Shown here one piece after another: positions 37,924 to 47,229 of a stretch of 64,000 nucleotides of DNA. The stretch covers positions 3,162,001 to 3,226,000 of the forward strand of contig OZ244870.1 of the NCBI GenBank assembly GCA_965221205.1, given 5' to 3'. The position numbers and the translations under genes are program-made. Within the stretch, counting starts at the first letter, position 1; every line of letters starts with the position of its first letter. The notes under the pieces were generated by a model. That model saw only the letters and a list, made by a program, of their open reading frames with translations. It was not told where the DNA came from and searched no databases. The DNA is from CBDFMG01 sp965221205 [NCBI: bacterium] (GTDB lineage: Bacteria; SM23-31).

Positions 37924-40191
37924 ATGAATATTTTTATGCGCACATATGTCACAACACTGGTTTTAGCCGTTTGTATCGGTATATCCCAGAGTATTGCACA
38001 GAATCTTCCTGTTTACAAAAATCCTGACTATTCTATCGATGAGAGGATTAATGACCTTTTACCGAGATTGACTATTGAAGAAAAAGCAATTCAATTAGCT
38101 TCATTTTTCCCGAATGGAAATGTAAGGCTCGGCATTCCTCATATACAGGCCGGTGAAGCACTGCATGGTGTCGCTATTAAGCATGCAACAAGTTTTCCAC
38201 AGGCAATCGCTCTGGGAAGCACGTGGGAACCTGATCTGATCGAGCGTATGGCTCATATCATAGCGAAGGAAGCACGTGCTTTGGGTGTTCATCATGTTTA
38301 CTCTCCGATGCTTGGGGTGGTACGTGATCCACGCTGGGGCAGAACTGAAGAAAGTTATGGAGAAGATCCGTATCATGTTTCCCGGATAAGTGTTGCATTT
38401 ATAAAAGGGTTGCAGGGAACAGGTGATGAGCAGTTCGACGAAAATCATATCATCGCAACTGCAAAACATTTTGTTGCAGACGGCGAACCGATTGCAGGTC
38501 TGAACGGTTCGGCATTCGACGTTTCCGAGCGGCTTCTTCATGAGATTTTCCTTCCACCTTTCAAGGCAGCCGTTGAGGAAGCTGGTGTGGGGAGTTTCAT
38601 GCCTGCTCACCATAGTTTGAACGGTATCCCCTGCCATTCGAACAAATACCTTCTCGTAGATATCCTGAGAGGAACGTATGGCTTTAACGGTCTGATTGTT
38701 TGCGACAATAACGACATTCTCAATCTAAAACGATTTATGAGGATAGCAGAAACAAACGTGGATGCTGCCCGGCTTTCTCTGGAGGCCGGTGTCGATACTG
38801 AGTTAGCATGGGAACAACCGTGGGATACAGGGCGGGCATATGGCGCTCCCCTGCTTGAAGGAATAAACAGCGGCGCGATTTCTATAGAGCTGCTCGATGC
38901 AGCTGTTGAAAATGTACTGCGTGCAAAATTCAGACTCGGATTATTCGATTCAGGAGAAGAGGTGCATGCCTGGCAGGACTTTCAATTGTCACAGGACAAA
39001 GGGCCGGAGGATTATGAAGCCATCAGTTATGCGGAATCGATCCGGGGGGATGATCCTGATAACGACTATTTCAACCGACTCGACCGTCTTGCAAATGTAC
39101 GGGAAAACTACGAAGAAATTCTCAATGATGAATCGCACAATGAAATGGCTGTTGTAGTCGCCCGGAAGTCAATTGTGCTCCTCAAAAATGAAGACAACCT
39201 TCTGCCTCTCAACAAAGAAGATTTAAATCGGATAGCACTCATTGGGCCAAATGCCGATATTGAAGTTCTGGGAGGATATTCAACACCCAAAACAAGATAT
39301 TATATAACGGTTCGTGAAGGTCTGGAGCAATATCTCGACGACGACGTTGAAGTGTTATATGCTGAGGGAGCAAGCCTTGTTGACCTGGAAAAAGAAAATA
39401 TTAATGAAGCGGTCGAAATCGCTCAACAATCAGATGTGGCTATTGTTGTCATTGGCGGAAATGAGCTGACAACGAAGGAAAATGAAGATCGTGATGATTT
39501 GGGGCTTGTTGGTAAACAGCAGGAGTTAGTCGAAGCTGTCTATGCAACAGGAACGCCGGTTGTTGTTTTTCTTTTGCATGGCCGGCCGCTTGCTATCGAA
39601 TGGATCGCTGAGCACATTCCGGCAATACTTGACGGGTGGTATCTGGGTCAGGAGACGGGTACTGCCGCTGCAGAAGCTCTCTTTGGTGAAATAAATCCGG
39701 GTGGTAAACTTCCGATTACCATACCAAAAAACATCGGGCAGATACCAGCCTACTACAATATCATACCACCGGGACGTCCCGGCCGATATTTTCAATCGAA
39801 AGCCGAACCGCTTTATCCTTTTGGACACGGTTTAAGCTATACAACGTTTAAATATGCAAATCTTTCTGTAGAATCGACTTCATCTGCAACAGCATCCGTT
39901 CGTGTCGATGTTACTAATACCGGAACAAGAACGGGTGATGAAGTCGTGCAGTTATATATCAAGGACGAGTATGCATCAGTTGTCAGACCGCTTAAAGAGT
40001 TGAAACGGTTTCAGCGCATAACTTTAAGTTCCGGTGAAACAAAAACAGTACAATTTCACCTCGAAAAAGATGCTTTCGCATTCTATGATTCTGCAGCACA
40101 GGACTGGATTGTCGAACCGGGAGCATTTGAGATTATGCTCGGAAGTTCATCACAGGATATCAGACTTTCAACTGAATTAGTATTAGAGTAA
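37924..40191 (+). CDS. exported GH3 beta-xylosidase/beta-glucosidase
   Basis: A 755-residue GH3 enzyme with a signal peptide (MNIFMRTYVTTLVLAVCIGI..., cleaved near IAQ). The N-terminal barrel shows QAGEALHGVAIKHATSFPQA, YSPMLGVVRDPRWGRTEESY, IATAKHFVADGEP and FNGLIVCDNND, the last with the nucleophile Asp. The second domain includes ALIGPNADIEVLGGYS and VVIGGNELTTKENEDRDDLG. A fibronectin-III-like C-terminus follows (VTNTGTRTGDEVVQLYIKDE). EALHGV...ATSFPQAI resembles beta-xylosidases. It releases pentoses or glucose outside the cytoplasm. GGGAGA before ATG 37924 is its ribosome-binding site. The downstream symporter and xylulokinase support xyloside use. Confidence 0.9.
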   Translation: MNIFMRTYVTTLVLAVCIGISQSIAQNLPVYKNPDYSIDERINDLLPRLTIEEKAIQLASFFPNGNVRLGIPHIQAGEALHGVAIKHATSFPQAIALGSTWEPDLIERMAHIIAKEARALGVHHVYSPMLGVVRDPRWGRTEESYGEDPYHVSRISVAFIKGLQGTGDEQFDENHIIATAKHFVADGEPIAGLNGSAFDVSERLLHEIFLPPFKAAVEEAGVGSFMPAHHSLNGIPCHSNKYLLVDILRGTYGFNGLIVCDNNDILNLKRFMRIAETNVDAARLSLEAGVDTELAWEQPWDTGRAYGAPLLEGINSGAISIELLDAAVENVLRAKFRLGLFDSGEEVHAWQDFQLSQDKGPEDYEAISYAESIRGDDPDNDYFNRLDRLANVRENYEEILNDESHNEMAVVVARKSIVLLKNEDNLLPLNKEDLNRIALIGPNADIEVLGGYSTPKTRYYITVREGLEQYLDDDVEVLYAEGASLVDLEKENINEAVEIAQQSDVAIVVIGGNELTTKENEDRDDLGLVGKQQELVEAVYATGTPVVVFLLHGRPLAIEWIAEHIPAILDGWYLGQETGTAAAEALFGEINPGGKLPITIPKNIGQIPAYYNIIPPGRPGRYFQSKAEPLYPFGHGLSYTTFKYANLSVESTSSATASVRVDVTNTGTRTGDEVVQLYIKDEYASVVRPLKELKRFQRITLSSGETKTVQFHLEKDAFAFYDSAAQDWIVEPGAFEIMLGSSSQDIRLSTELVLE

Positions 40192-40317
40192 AAATTCAAA
40201 TTTTTCAATAACCTCTACGTAAATATCATAACATTAAAAAAAACCCGGCATCAAGCTGATACTTATTGCTGTAGAAACGGATACAGAATTCATAAGCGCA
40301 TATGAAAGAGTGATATT

Positions 40318-41919
40318 ATGGAGTTATCCTATACCGATTGGATAACAATTGCAGTTTATTTTGCCATAGTTTTTTATATAGGATTTTATTTTGCGCGGCA
40401 GAAGCGGGACTCACACCAGTATTTCTTAGCAGGGCATAAAACAAAGTGGTTTGCTCTCGGTACATCGGTCTTTGCTACGAACATATCCAGCGAGCACTTT
40501 ATCGGACTGGCCGGCAGTGGTGCTGCTATGGGACTTGCGGTTGGTGCATACGAATGGGGTGCTGCATTTTGTCTCTTCGTTTTAGGTTGGGTGTTCATCC
40601 CTTATTACTTGAAGAGCAAGGTCTTCACGATGCCCGAATTTCTGGAGCGGCGATTTAATCCAGAATGCCGTTGGTACCTTACATCCGTTTCTGTAGTAGC
40701 ATATATATTTACAAAGATATCCGTATCACTGTTTGCGGGTGCTATTTTGCTCAAAGCGGTGGCCGGCTGGGATTATTTAACATCTGCTACACTGCTTGTA
40801 ATTGCAACCGGTGTTTATACCATTGCAGGCGGTTTAGCGGCAGTGATTTATACCGATCTCGTTCAGGCTTTTATCCTGATTGGGGGATCGGTCATTTTGA
40901 CATTGGTTGGTCTCGATCAGATCGGGGGTTTTGCCGGATTGCGCGAGGTTTTGCCACCGGATTTTTTTCATATGATTAAACCGGCAGATCACAGTGTCTA
41001 TCCGTGGCCTGGCACAACACTTGGCGTGCTGATTCTCGGTATCTGGTACTGGGGCACCGATCAATTTATTGTACAGAAAGTACTGTCAGCCAAGAACTTA
41101 AATCACGCACGTGCCGGAACTAATTTTACCGCACTGTTGAAAATCCTCCCCATATTTATCCTCATATTGCCAGGACTTATTGCACGGGCATTGTGGCCGG
41201 CCGAGGTAGGTGCTGCTCCCGATCAAGCATATCCGCTCATGGTAACACGGCTTATGCCAGCTGGAATTGCGGGATTAATGATTGCCGCACTTCTTGCGGC
41301 ATTGATGTCATCTTTGAGTTCTGTATTCAACTCCTGCTCGACTCTCATTACTATGGATATTTATCGAAAATTCAGACCTGATGCAACTGAAAACCGGCTT
41401 GTTTTTGTCGGCAAGCTATTTACAGGAATTATCGTACTCATAAGCATTGTCTGGATTCCAATTATACCGTTTTTAAGTGATCAGATTTATCAGTATCTCC
41501 AGTCGATTCAGGCATATATCAGTCCACCAATCACTGCAGTGTTTCTTGTCGGAGTATTGTGGAAGGGTGCTACCGGCCGTGCAGCTTTTGTCACCCTGCT
41601 GACCGGCGGTGTTCTGGGTGCATTCCGTTTTGTACTTGATGTTTTAATCAAAGCTGGTGGTTTCAATCCGGGTATTTTTTCAGGATTTGCCAATATGGCG
41701 TTTCTGAATTACTGTGTTGTAATGTTTTTCTTTTGTGTTTTTTTAATGATTGTTGTTAGCAACTACACACCAGGACCGTCCGAATCTCAAATTAGAGACA
41801 AGACCTTTGACAAATCGACTATCAATACTGGCATTGAACCTGTTTGGAAGTGGGTCCATGCTGCAATGACGATTGTCATTGGACTTACCATTATTGGATT
41901 CTGGATCCATTTTGCCTAA
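40318..41919 (+). CDS. sodium:solute symporter (SGLT-like sugar transporter)
   Basis: A 533-residue SSS-family protein with about 14 membrane helices. The SGLT-type segments are present: FYFARQKRDSHQYFLAGHKT near residue 25, WFALGTSVFATNISSEHFIG, ILGIWYWGTDQFIVQKVLSA near 240, and LLAALMSSLSSVFNSCSTLI (the sodium-site helix) near 330. It should couple Na+ entry to uptake of a sugar, here probably xylose. It lies between the GH3 enzyme and the xylose-isomerase-like protein. Confidence 0.9.
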   Translation: MELSYTDWITIAVYFAIVFYIGFYFARQKRDSHQYFLAGHKTKWFALGTSVFATNISSEHFIGLAGSGAAMGLAVGAYEWGAAFCLFVLGWVFIPYYLKSKVFTMPEFLERRFNPECRWYLTSVSVVAYIFTKISVSLFAGAILLKAVAGWDYLTSATLLVIATGVYTIAGGLAAVIYTDLVQAFILIGGSVILTLVGLDQIGGFAGLREVLPPDFFHMIKPADHSVYPWPGTTLGVLILGIWYWGTDQFIVQKVLSAKNLNHARAGTNFTALLKILPIFILILPGLIARALWPAEVGAAPDQAYPLMVTRLMPAGIAGLMIAALLAALMSSLSSVFNSCSTLITMDIYRKFRPDATENRLVFVGKLFTGIIVLISIVWIPIIPFLSDQIYQYLQSIQAYISPPITAVFLVGVLWKGATGRAAFVTLLTGGVLGAFRFVLDVLIKAGGFNPGIFSGFANMAFLNYCVVMFFFCVFLMIVVSNYTPGPSESQIRDKTFDKSTINTGIEPVWKWVHAAMTIVIGLTIIGFWIHFA

Positions 41920-41987
41920 GAAGAATTTTCTATGTTAAGAAATTGTGGTGATTATACTCAGATTATTGATGAATAAGGAGAGATGAT

Positions 41988-43094
41988 ATGATATATCAAT
42001 TGAAAGATTTAAGCTATCAAAAATCCGCACTTGAACCGGATTTAATGTTGAAGAATTTGAAAAAAGAATTGAAATTAAACATTTCAGTCGGAATCTGGTA
42101 CTTCACGCCGTCAGGCGGCAGGTTTCATGAGCGGTATATTGACAATGCAACGATTGAAGAGAAAATCGACATGGCTGCCGGGATGGCTGAACTGGGAGTT
42201 ACCGGTATTGAAGCCCACTATCCTGCAGAAGTAAATGAAAAAAATACTCATCTTTATAAGCAATTAGAAAAAGAAACGGGAATTCGTCTTGTCGCTGTTC
42301 CGTTCTCCCATTTCTTTGATAAAATATTTGAATTCGGCAGCCTTTCTAATCCAAACAAAGAGTCACGTAAAAAAGCAATTGAAATCGCAATCGGCGGTTT
42401 GAAGCTCATACAGGATATGGGTGCGGATATGGCAATTTCGTGGCCGGGAATGGATGGATACCGATATTTGCATGGCAAACCCTATATGTATATGTGGGAC
42501 CAGTTTGAATCCGCAATGGCAGAAGCGATGGATGCCGTACCCGGTGTTCGAGTTGCTATAGAACCTAAAGGATACGAACCGGCAATTAACAATATCTACC
42601 GTACAACCGCAGAAGGGATTCTTGCTGCACAGAGAATCGAGCGCAAGTTGCAGAACCCAGAAAACAGGAAACTTGTCGATAGCGGGACAGCGCTTGCCAC
42701 GCTCAATCCGGAAGTCGGTCATGTGAAAATGAGCTATGAAATGCTTCCGGCAGCATTTTCTCTTATTGCAATGGATGGACGTCTTGCGCATACTCACTGG
42801 AACAGTCAGCCTGACGGCAACTATGATCAGGATAACAATATCGGCCTGGTCAATTTCCCCGAAGCAGAGGCGCTTCTCTACTCTCTATGGGCAATCGGTT
42901 ATAACGGCTATTATGGAATAGATGTCAACCCTGAAAACATGCCAGTTCATAAGGCAATTGAAATCAATGTACAGGCGCTCTTGAAATTGAGGGAAAGGAT
43001 CGCTCGACTGCCACATGAAGATATTATGGAGTGTCACCTCTTGCCTGAAAAAAACCGGGGCACACTGGAACAAATTCTCATTGCAAACTGGTAA
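41988..43094 (+). CDS. xylose-isomerase-like TIM-barrel sugar isomerase
   Basis: A 368-residue protein of the xylose isomerase/AP-endonuclease-2 superfamily with a strong ribosome-binding site (AAGGAGAG). Metal-site blocks can be recognised: VRVAIEPKGYEPAIN (Glu of the E-x-K-P block), LNPEVGHVKM (in place of NxExNHA) and HTHWNSQPDGNYDQDNNIG (late Asp pair). It is shorter than and distinct from classical XylA (about 390-440 residues). Its position immediately before xylulokinase makes D-xylose to D-xylulose conversion likely. L-rhamnose- or other aldose isomerisation remains possible. Confidence 0.72.
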   Translation: MIYQLKDLSYQKSALEPDLMLKNLKKELKLNISVGIWYFTPSGGRFHERYIDNATIEEKIDMAAGMAELGVTGIEAHYPAEVNEKNTHLYKQLEKETGIRLVAVPFSHFFDKIFEFGSLSNPNKESRKKAIEIAIGGLKLIQDMGADMAISWPGMDGYRYLHGKPYMYMWDQFESAMAEAMDAVPGVRVAIEPKGYEPAINNIYRTTAEGILAAQRIERKLQNPENRKLVDSGTALATLNPEVGHVKMSYEMLPAAFSLIAMDGRLAHTHWNSQPDGNYDQDNNIGLVNFPEAEALLYSLWAIGYNGYYGIDVNPENMPVHKAIEINVQALLKLRERIARLPHEDIMECHLLPEKNRGTLEQILIANW

Positions 43095-43273
43095 TTAATG
43101 CTAGGTGTTCGTTTGTCACAAATTTTTATACCACTTTAAAATATCGAATAGTGTCTCAAATGTATAAATGTTTGATGCGCAGTAGTGAAAGATAAACAGA
43201 AATATCATTTTTAATCTTCGGAATGCTACAAAACAAACATTGACTGCTTAATTTCATAAAATCCTTTTTAATA

Positions 43274-44854
43274 ATGAAACTATTTGCCGGATTAGATGTA
43301 TCGACACAGAGCTGCAAACTTGTCATCATTAACCACGAATCTTGTGAAGCTGTTTATACCGACACGGTAATTTACGACCGAGATTTACAACACTACACAA
43401 CAATAGATGGTGTAGAAACCGGATTACCGGAAAGTGTATCAGAATCAAATCCCGAAATGTGGCTTGAGGCGGTTAATGCACTGTTCAAAAAGCTGGCAGA
43501 GTCAGAAATCTCTCAGATTGAGATAAAAAGTATTTCGGTATCAGGTCAGCAGCACGGCTTGGTTGGATTAGATGTACACGGCAACCTGACTCGCTCAAGG
43601 AGTAAACTTTGGAACGATTTTTCTACTCAGGAAGAATGTGAGCTGCTCACTGAAAAAGTAGGCGGCCCAGAATCCATGATACAGGAAATCGGCAATACCC
43701 AGCGGACCGGTTATACCGCTTCTAAAATATTTCATATGGTCCGGCATGAGTATGAAACCTATGCCGGGACAACCACATTTTTTCTCGTCCATAACTATAT
43801 GAACTGGTATCTAACCGGGGGAAAAGATGGTGGGGTACGGGTAATGGAACCGGGCGATACATCCGGCATGGCTCTGTGGAATCCGGCAACCGGGCAGTGG
43901 TCGAAAAAAGTCATCGATGCGATTGATACCGGATTGCAAGATAAACTTCCTCCGGTTATGCCATCGGACAAGAGCATTGGAACTATATCACACCACCTGG
44001 TGGACCGGTATGGATTTTCACCGGAATGTACAATCGATGCCGGAAGTGGTGATAATATGTATGGTGCGGTTGGCACCGGGAATATCAGTCCAGGCATTAT
44101 TACAATCAGCCTCGGAACAAGCGGGACCGCATACGCATTTATGGAAGATCCATTTGTGGACCCCTCGGGTGAAATTGCAGCATTTTGCGACAGTACAGGA
44201 CACTATCTCCCTCTCCTTTGTGTTTCAAATCTGGCAAATGGGTATAATGCTCTTTTGGGAAAATATTCTCTGTCGCATGAACAGTTTATTGATATTTTTC
44301 AACAAACAAAAGCCGGCAACGGCGGCAGAATTCTGATACCGTGGTTTACCGGAGAAAGAACACCCGATCTACCGCAGGCATCTCCCCTGTTTTTCGGATT
44401 CGGTTTGAACGATTTTACACGTGAAATCCTGTGCCGGGCAGTTCTGGAAGGGCATGTTCTTAATTTATACGATGGTTTCACACGGTTGCCGGTTACACCA
44501 AAGGAAATCCGTCTTACCGGTGGACTTTCACAATCTGAAGTCTGGTGTCAGACGATTGCTGACGTATTCGAAACAGAAGTGCTTCCAGTTACGGGAGAAG
44601 GAGCTGCACTGGGTGCCGCAATACATGCGGCCTGGGTCTGGCACAAAGAGGCAGAAATATCACACACACTTCATGAATTCGTCGAAGCATATGTACCTTT
44701 AGATGAGACACTCCGCAAAAGACCACTGCATAAGAATGCAGCCATCTACCATACGCAAAAACATCTATTTTCCGCAATCAGTCGGCGTATACGCGGACTG
44801 GATGGCGAAAATCCGTTTAATCTCCGCTCAACTTTTCACAATCTAATTGTCTGA
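43274..44854 (+). CDS. xylB: xylulokinase, FGGY family
   Basis: A 526-residue FGGY carbohydrate kinase. It begins LFAGLDVSTQSCKLVII (phosphate-1), then ISVSGQQHGLVGLD (substrate loop typical of xylulokinases), TQRTGYTASKIFHM, IDAGSGDNMYGAVGTG, IITISLGTSGTAYAF (phosphate-2) and KEIRLTGGLSQSEVWCQTIA (adenosine motif). It phosphorylates D-xylulose, feeding the pentose-phosphate route, and completes the xylose path together with the 41988 isomerase. Confidence 0.93.
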   Translation: MKLFAGLDVSTQSCKLVIINHESCEAVYTDTVIYDRDLQHYTTIDGVETGLPESVSESNPEMWLEAVNALFKKLAESEISQIEIKSISVSGQQHGLVGLDVHGNLTRSRSKLWNDFSTQEECELLTEKVGGPESMIQEIGNTQRTGYTASKIFHMVRHEYETYAGTTTFFLVHNYMNWYLTGGKDGGVRVMEPGDTSGMALWNPATGQWSKKVIDAIDTGLQDKLPPVMPSDKSIGTISHHLVDRYGFSPECTIDAGSGDNMYGAVGTGNISPGIITISLGTSGTAYAFMEDPFVDPSGEIAAFCDSTGHYLPLLCVSNLANGYNALLGKYSLSHEQFIDIFQQTKAGNGGRILIPWFTGERTPDLPQASPLFFGFGLNDFTREILCRAVLEGHVLNLYDGFTRLPVTPKEIRLTGGLSQSEVWCQTIADVFETEVLPVTGEGAALGAAIHAAWVWHKEAEISHTLHEFVEAYVPLDETLRKRPLHKNAAIYHTQKHLFSAISRRIRGLDGENPFNLRSTFHNLIV

Positions 44855-44997
44855 GTACTCTTAAATGACTTGTTTACTTCTATTCGATAAATCAAATCCG
44901 TATAAAAAAGGGGGGGGTATTTGAAGTTTATTTTGCTCAAATGGTTACTACATATTCACGCGAACTCATATAACACACAATACAGGAACCATAATCC

Positions 44998-45494
44998 ATG
45001 TTAGAAATGCCGAAGTTTAGACCTGTCCCGATTCGGACAAAAGAAGTCGTGTATTGCAAAGCATTGTGGCGCTGGTTTTATTCAATACGACAGGAGGCAG
45101 TCCTCGAAGAATGGCACTTTCTGCTGCCTGACGAGACCAAAATTCATATTCCAGAGGGATTTTAATTTGACGGAACATCGATTCCCCGGCCGTTCTGGGT
45201 AATACTTTCTCCGGTGGGTCTGCTCCTTATCCCTGGTTTGATTCACGATTATGCTTACAAATATGACAAACTTCTAACGCGCAATGAAGAAGATTTTGAA
45301 GTAAGCTATAATAAAAATGCGGGACGAAGGTTCTTGGAACGGTTTTCCCGGGATGTCGCAATTGATGTTAACAATTTTATAAAATAATTAATCACATTGC
45401 ATGGTTTGCCCTCTTCTTATTTGGATTTATGACCTGGAACAAACACAGAAAGGCCGATTCTCCTCCTCTCCAGGATGAAAACGATGAAAAATGA
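44998..45494 (+). pseudogene. DUF1353-like protein, nonsense codon and frameshift
   Basis: The frame from ATG 44998 reads MLEMPKFRPVPIRTKEVVYC, then IHIPEGF, an in-frame TAA at 45163-45165, then FDGTSIPRPFWVIL and LIPGLIHDYAYKY. GF-x-FDG(A/T)SIPR...HD...Y is the DUF1353 pattern. The frame stops at 45387, but a shifted frame continues IINHIAWFALFLFGFMTWNK with a membrane helix, ending at 45494, so an A-run frameshift near 45381 is also likely. Two lesions mean it is probably not functional. The function of DUF1353 is unknown; it is frequent in phages. Confidence 0.7.
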
Positions 45495-45728
45495 TGTTTA
45501 CATGCAAATGATAATTTCTTTCCATTATTACGACACAATAGTTCTTTTCCTCATTTTTATATTGTCACTCGGGAACAGAAGTATTAATCCTTTAGTTTGA
45601 TTATTTAAAAACATAATATGTGCTCTACATCAGAATCTATAGAAAATACCGTGTGATACAATTTGATATTATTGGTATTTTTTTTACATTACATGTCAAT
45701 CAAGACCGATCACATGCAGGAGGAATAG

Positions 45729-46058
45729 ATGGCGCGGGCTGCCAGGAAGAAAAAGCGTACAGGGAGACAAGCTCAGGTTTCGGGCAAAAAAACTCCGTCG
45801 TTACCATTCACTTCCCATAACTACATATTGTTTTTTGCAGGAATTGCGGTCCTTATACTCGGTTACATCTCAATGAGTATCGGGCCTGTCGATAGTTTCT
45901 GGTCGTTGACACTCGCTCCTGTTTTACTCGCAATAGGATACCTGATTATTATTCCGTTTTCATTTCTTTATAAGCATAAGAAGGGCGGTCGCACAGCTAA
46001 TCGGGAGTCAGCCAAACAGCAGACCAAACCTTTTTCATCCTCCGGTTTGGAACAATAA
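45729..46058 (+). CDS. small two-helix membrane protein (DUF3098-like)
   Basis: A 109-residue protein with an AGGAGG ribosome-binding site. A basic N-terminus (ARAARKKKRTGRQAQ) precedes two membrane helices: YILFFAGIAVLILGYISMSI and LTLAPVLLAIGYLIIIPFSF. The pattern HNY-I-F-F-G...L-G-Y...GPVDSF..SLTLAP is like DUF3098-type proteins of FCB bacteria. It ends 17 bp before the glycosyltransferase. Function is unknown. Confidence 0.7.
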   Translation: MARAARKKKRTGRQAQVSGKKTPSLPFTSHNYILFFAGIAVLILGYISMSIGPVDSFWSLTLAPVLLAIGYLIIIPFSFLYKHKKGGRTANRESAKQQTKPFSSSGLEQ

Positions 46059-46075
46059 CTCCATCCGAGGCAAAC

Positions 46076-47200
46076 GTGCCGTACAAAATCCTTTTCTTAA
46101 ACTGGCAAGATATTAAGCATCCGCTCGGAGGAGGTGCCGAAGTTTATAATCACGAAATCCTGAAGCGGATCGTCAAAAAAGGCCATTCGGTCACACTTCT
46201 ATGCAGCCATTATTCAGATCTTCAGCACGAAGAATCGATTGATGGTATCAGAGTAGTCCGATCAGGAAGCAGAAGCCTTTTTAATTACGCCGTTCTATTT
46301 GCAAGTAAGCGGTTACTCGCTGAGGATTCCTATGATATAGTGATTGATGCAGTCAATAAAATTCCATTCCTTTCGCCTTTATATATAAAAAAAATTCCTG
46401 TCATTTGTCTAGTTCACCATATATTCAAAACCACAATTTTCAAAGAAGTATCTTTGCCAAGTGCACTGTATGTCTATCTGTTCGAGCAATTTATCAAGCC
46501 TGTATACAGAAAAGTCCCGTTTGTCGTTATCTCTGAGAGCACAAAACACGACATGATAAAAAGCGGAATCAGTGAAAATAGAATTTCAATTGTACCCTGC
46601 TGTGTCGACCTTACACATTATACCACCTCCAATCAGCCAAAGAATGATTTACCACTCATCGGCTATCTCGGTAGAATTAAGCGGTACAAAAGTGTTGACC
46701 ATCTGGTCGATGCTTTTGCTCTTGTCAAAAAATCATTTCCAGAAGCACAATTGGTCATTGTCGGTGATGGCGATAATCTCCCGGAATTGAAAGCGCAAGT
46801 CCATAATTACAATCTTGATGAAGCAGTCCGGTTTACCGGTTTTGTCGATGAGGAAACTAAAGTAAAGATTTTACAGCAATGCCATGTGGTTGTGAATCCG
46901 TCGATCAAAGAGGGGTGGGGACTCACGATAATCGAAGCAAACGCGTGCGGCACGACAACTGTTGCTGCCAATGTACCTGGACTGCATGATTCTGTTCTTG
47001 ACGGCAAGACCGGACTTCTCTATCCATACGGAGATCGGGAGAAACTTGCAGAACACCTCTTGAGTGTGCTAACCGACGTCCGACTCAGAGAACGCTTGAC
47101 AAATAATGCACTGGAATGGGCAGCCAAATTCAACTGGGATGATTCTGCCGAAACGTTGCTTGAACTTATATCGGCAACGAAGCATAAAAATAAATCTTAA
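46076..47200 (+). CDS. glycosyltransferase family 4
   Basis: A 374-residue GT-B enzyme starting at GTG 46076. The N-terminal domain has HPLGGGAEVYNHEILKRIVK, the usual nucleotide-sugar acceptor-side glycine loop. The C-terminal domain has PLIGYLGRIKRYKSVDHLVD, LVIVGDGDNLPELKAQV and NPSIKEGWGLTIIEANACGT, the last being the E-x7-E motif of retaining GT4 enzymes. It adds a sugar to a lipid, polysaccharide or secondary metabolite; the acceptor is unknown, as no polysaccharide locus surrounds it. Confidence 0.9.
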   Translation: MPYKILFLNWQDIKHPLGGGAEVYNHEILKRIVKKGHSVTLLCSHYSDLQHEESIDGIRVVRSGSRSLFNYAVLFASKRLLAEDSYDIVIDAVNKIPFLSPLYIKKIPVICLVHHIFKTTIFKEVSLPSALYVYLFEQFIKPVYRKVPFVVISESTKHDMIKSGISENRISIVPCCVDLTHYTTSNQPKNDLPLIGYLGRIKRYKSVDHLVDAFALVKKSFPEAQLVIVGDGDNLPELKAQVHNYNLDEAVRFTGFVDEETKVKILQQCHVVVNPSIKEGWGLTIIEANACGTTTVAANVPGLHDSVLDGKTGLLYPYGDREKLAEHLLSVLTDVRLRERLTNNALEWAAKFNWDDSAETLLELISATKHKNKS

Positions 47201-47229
47201 TTGATCACTCTATAGAATATGAGGACTTT

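Noticed and set aside
44910-44917. Run of eight Gs as a phase-variable tract
   Set aside because: It lies between genes and not next to a recognisable promoter, so there is no evidence for switching.
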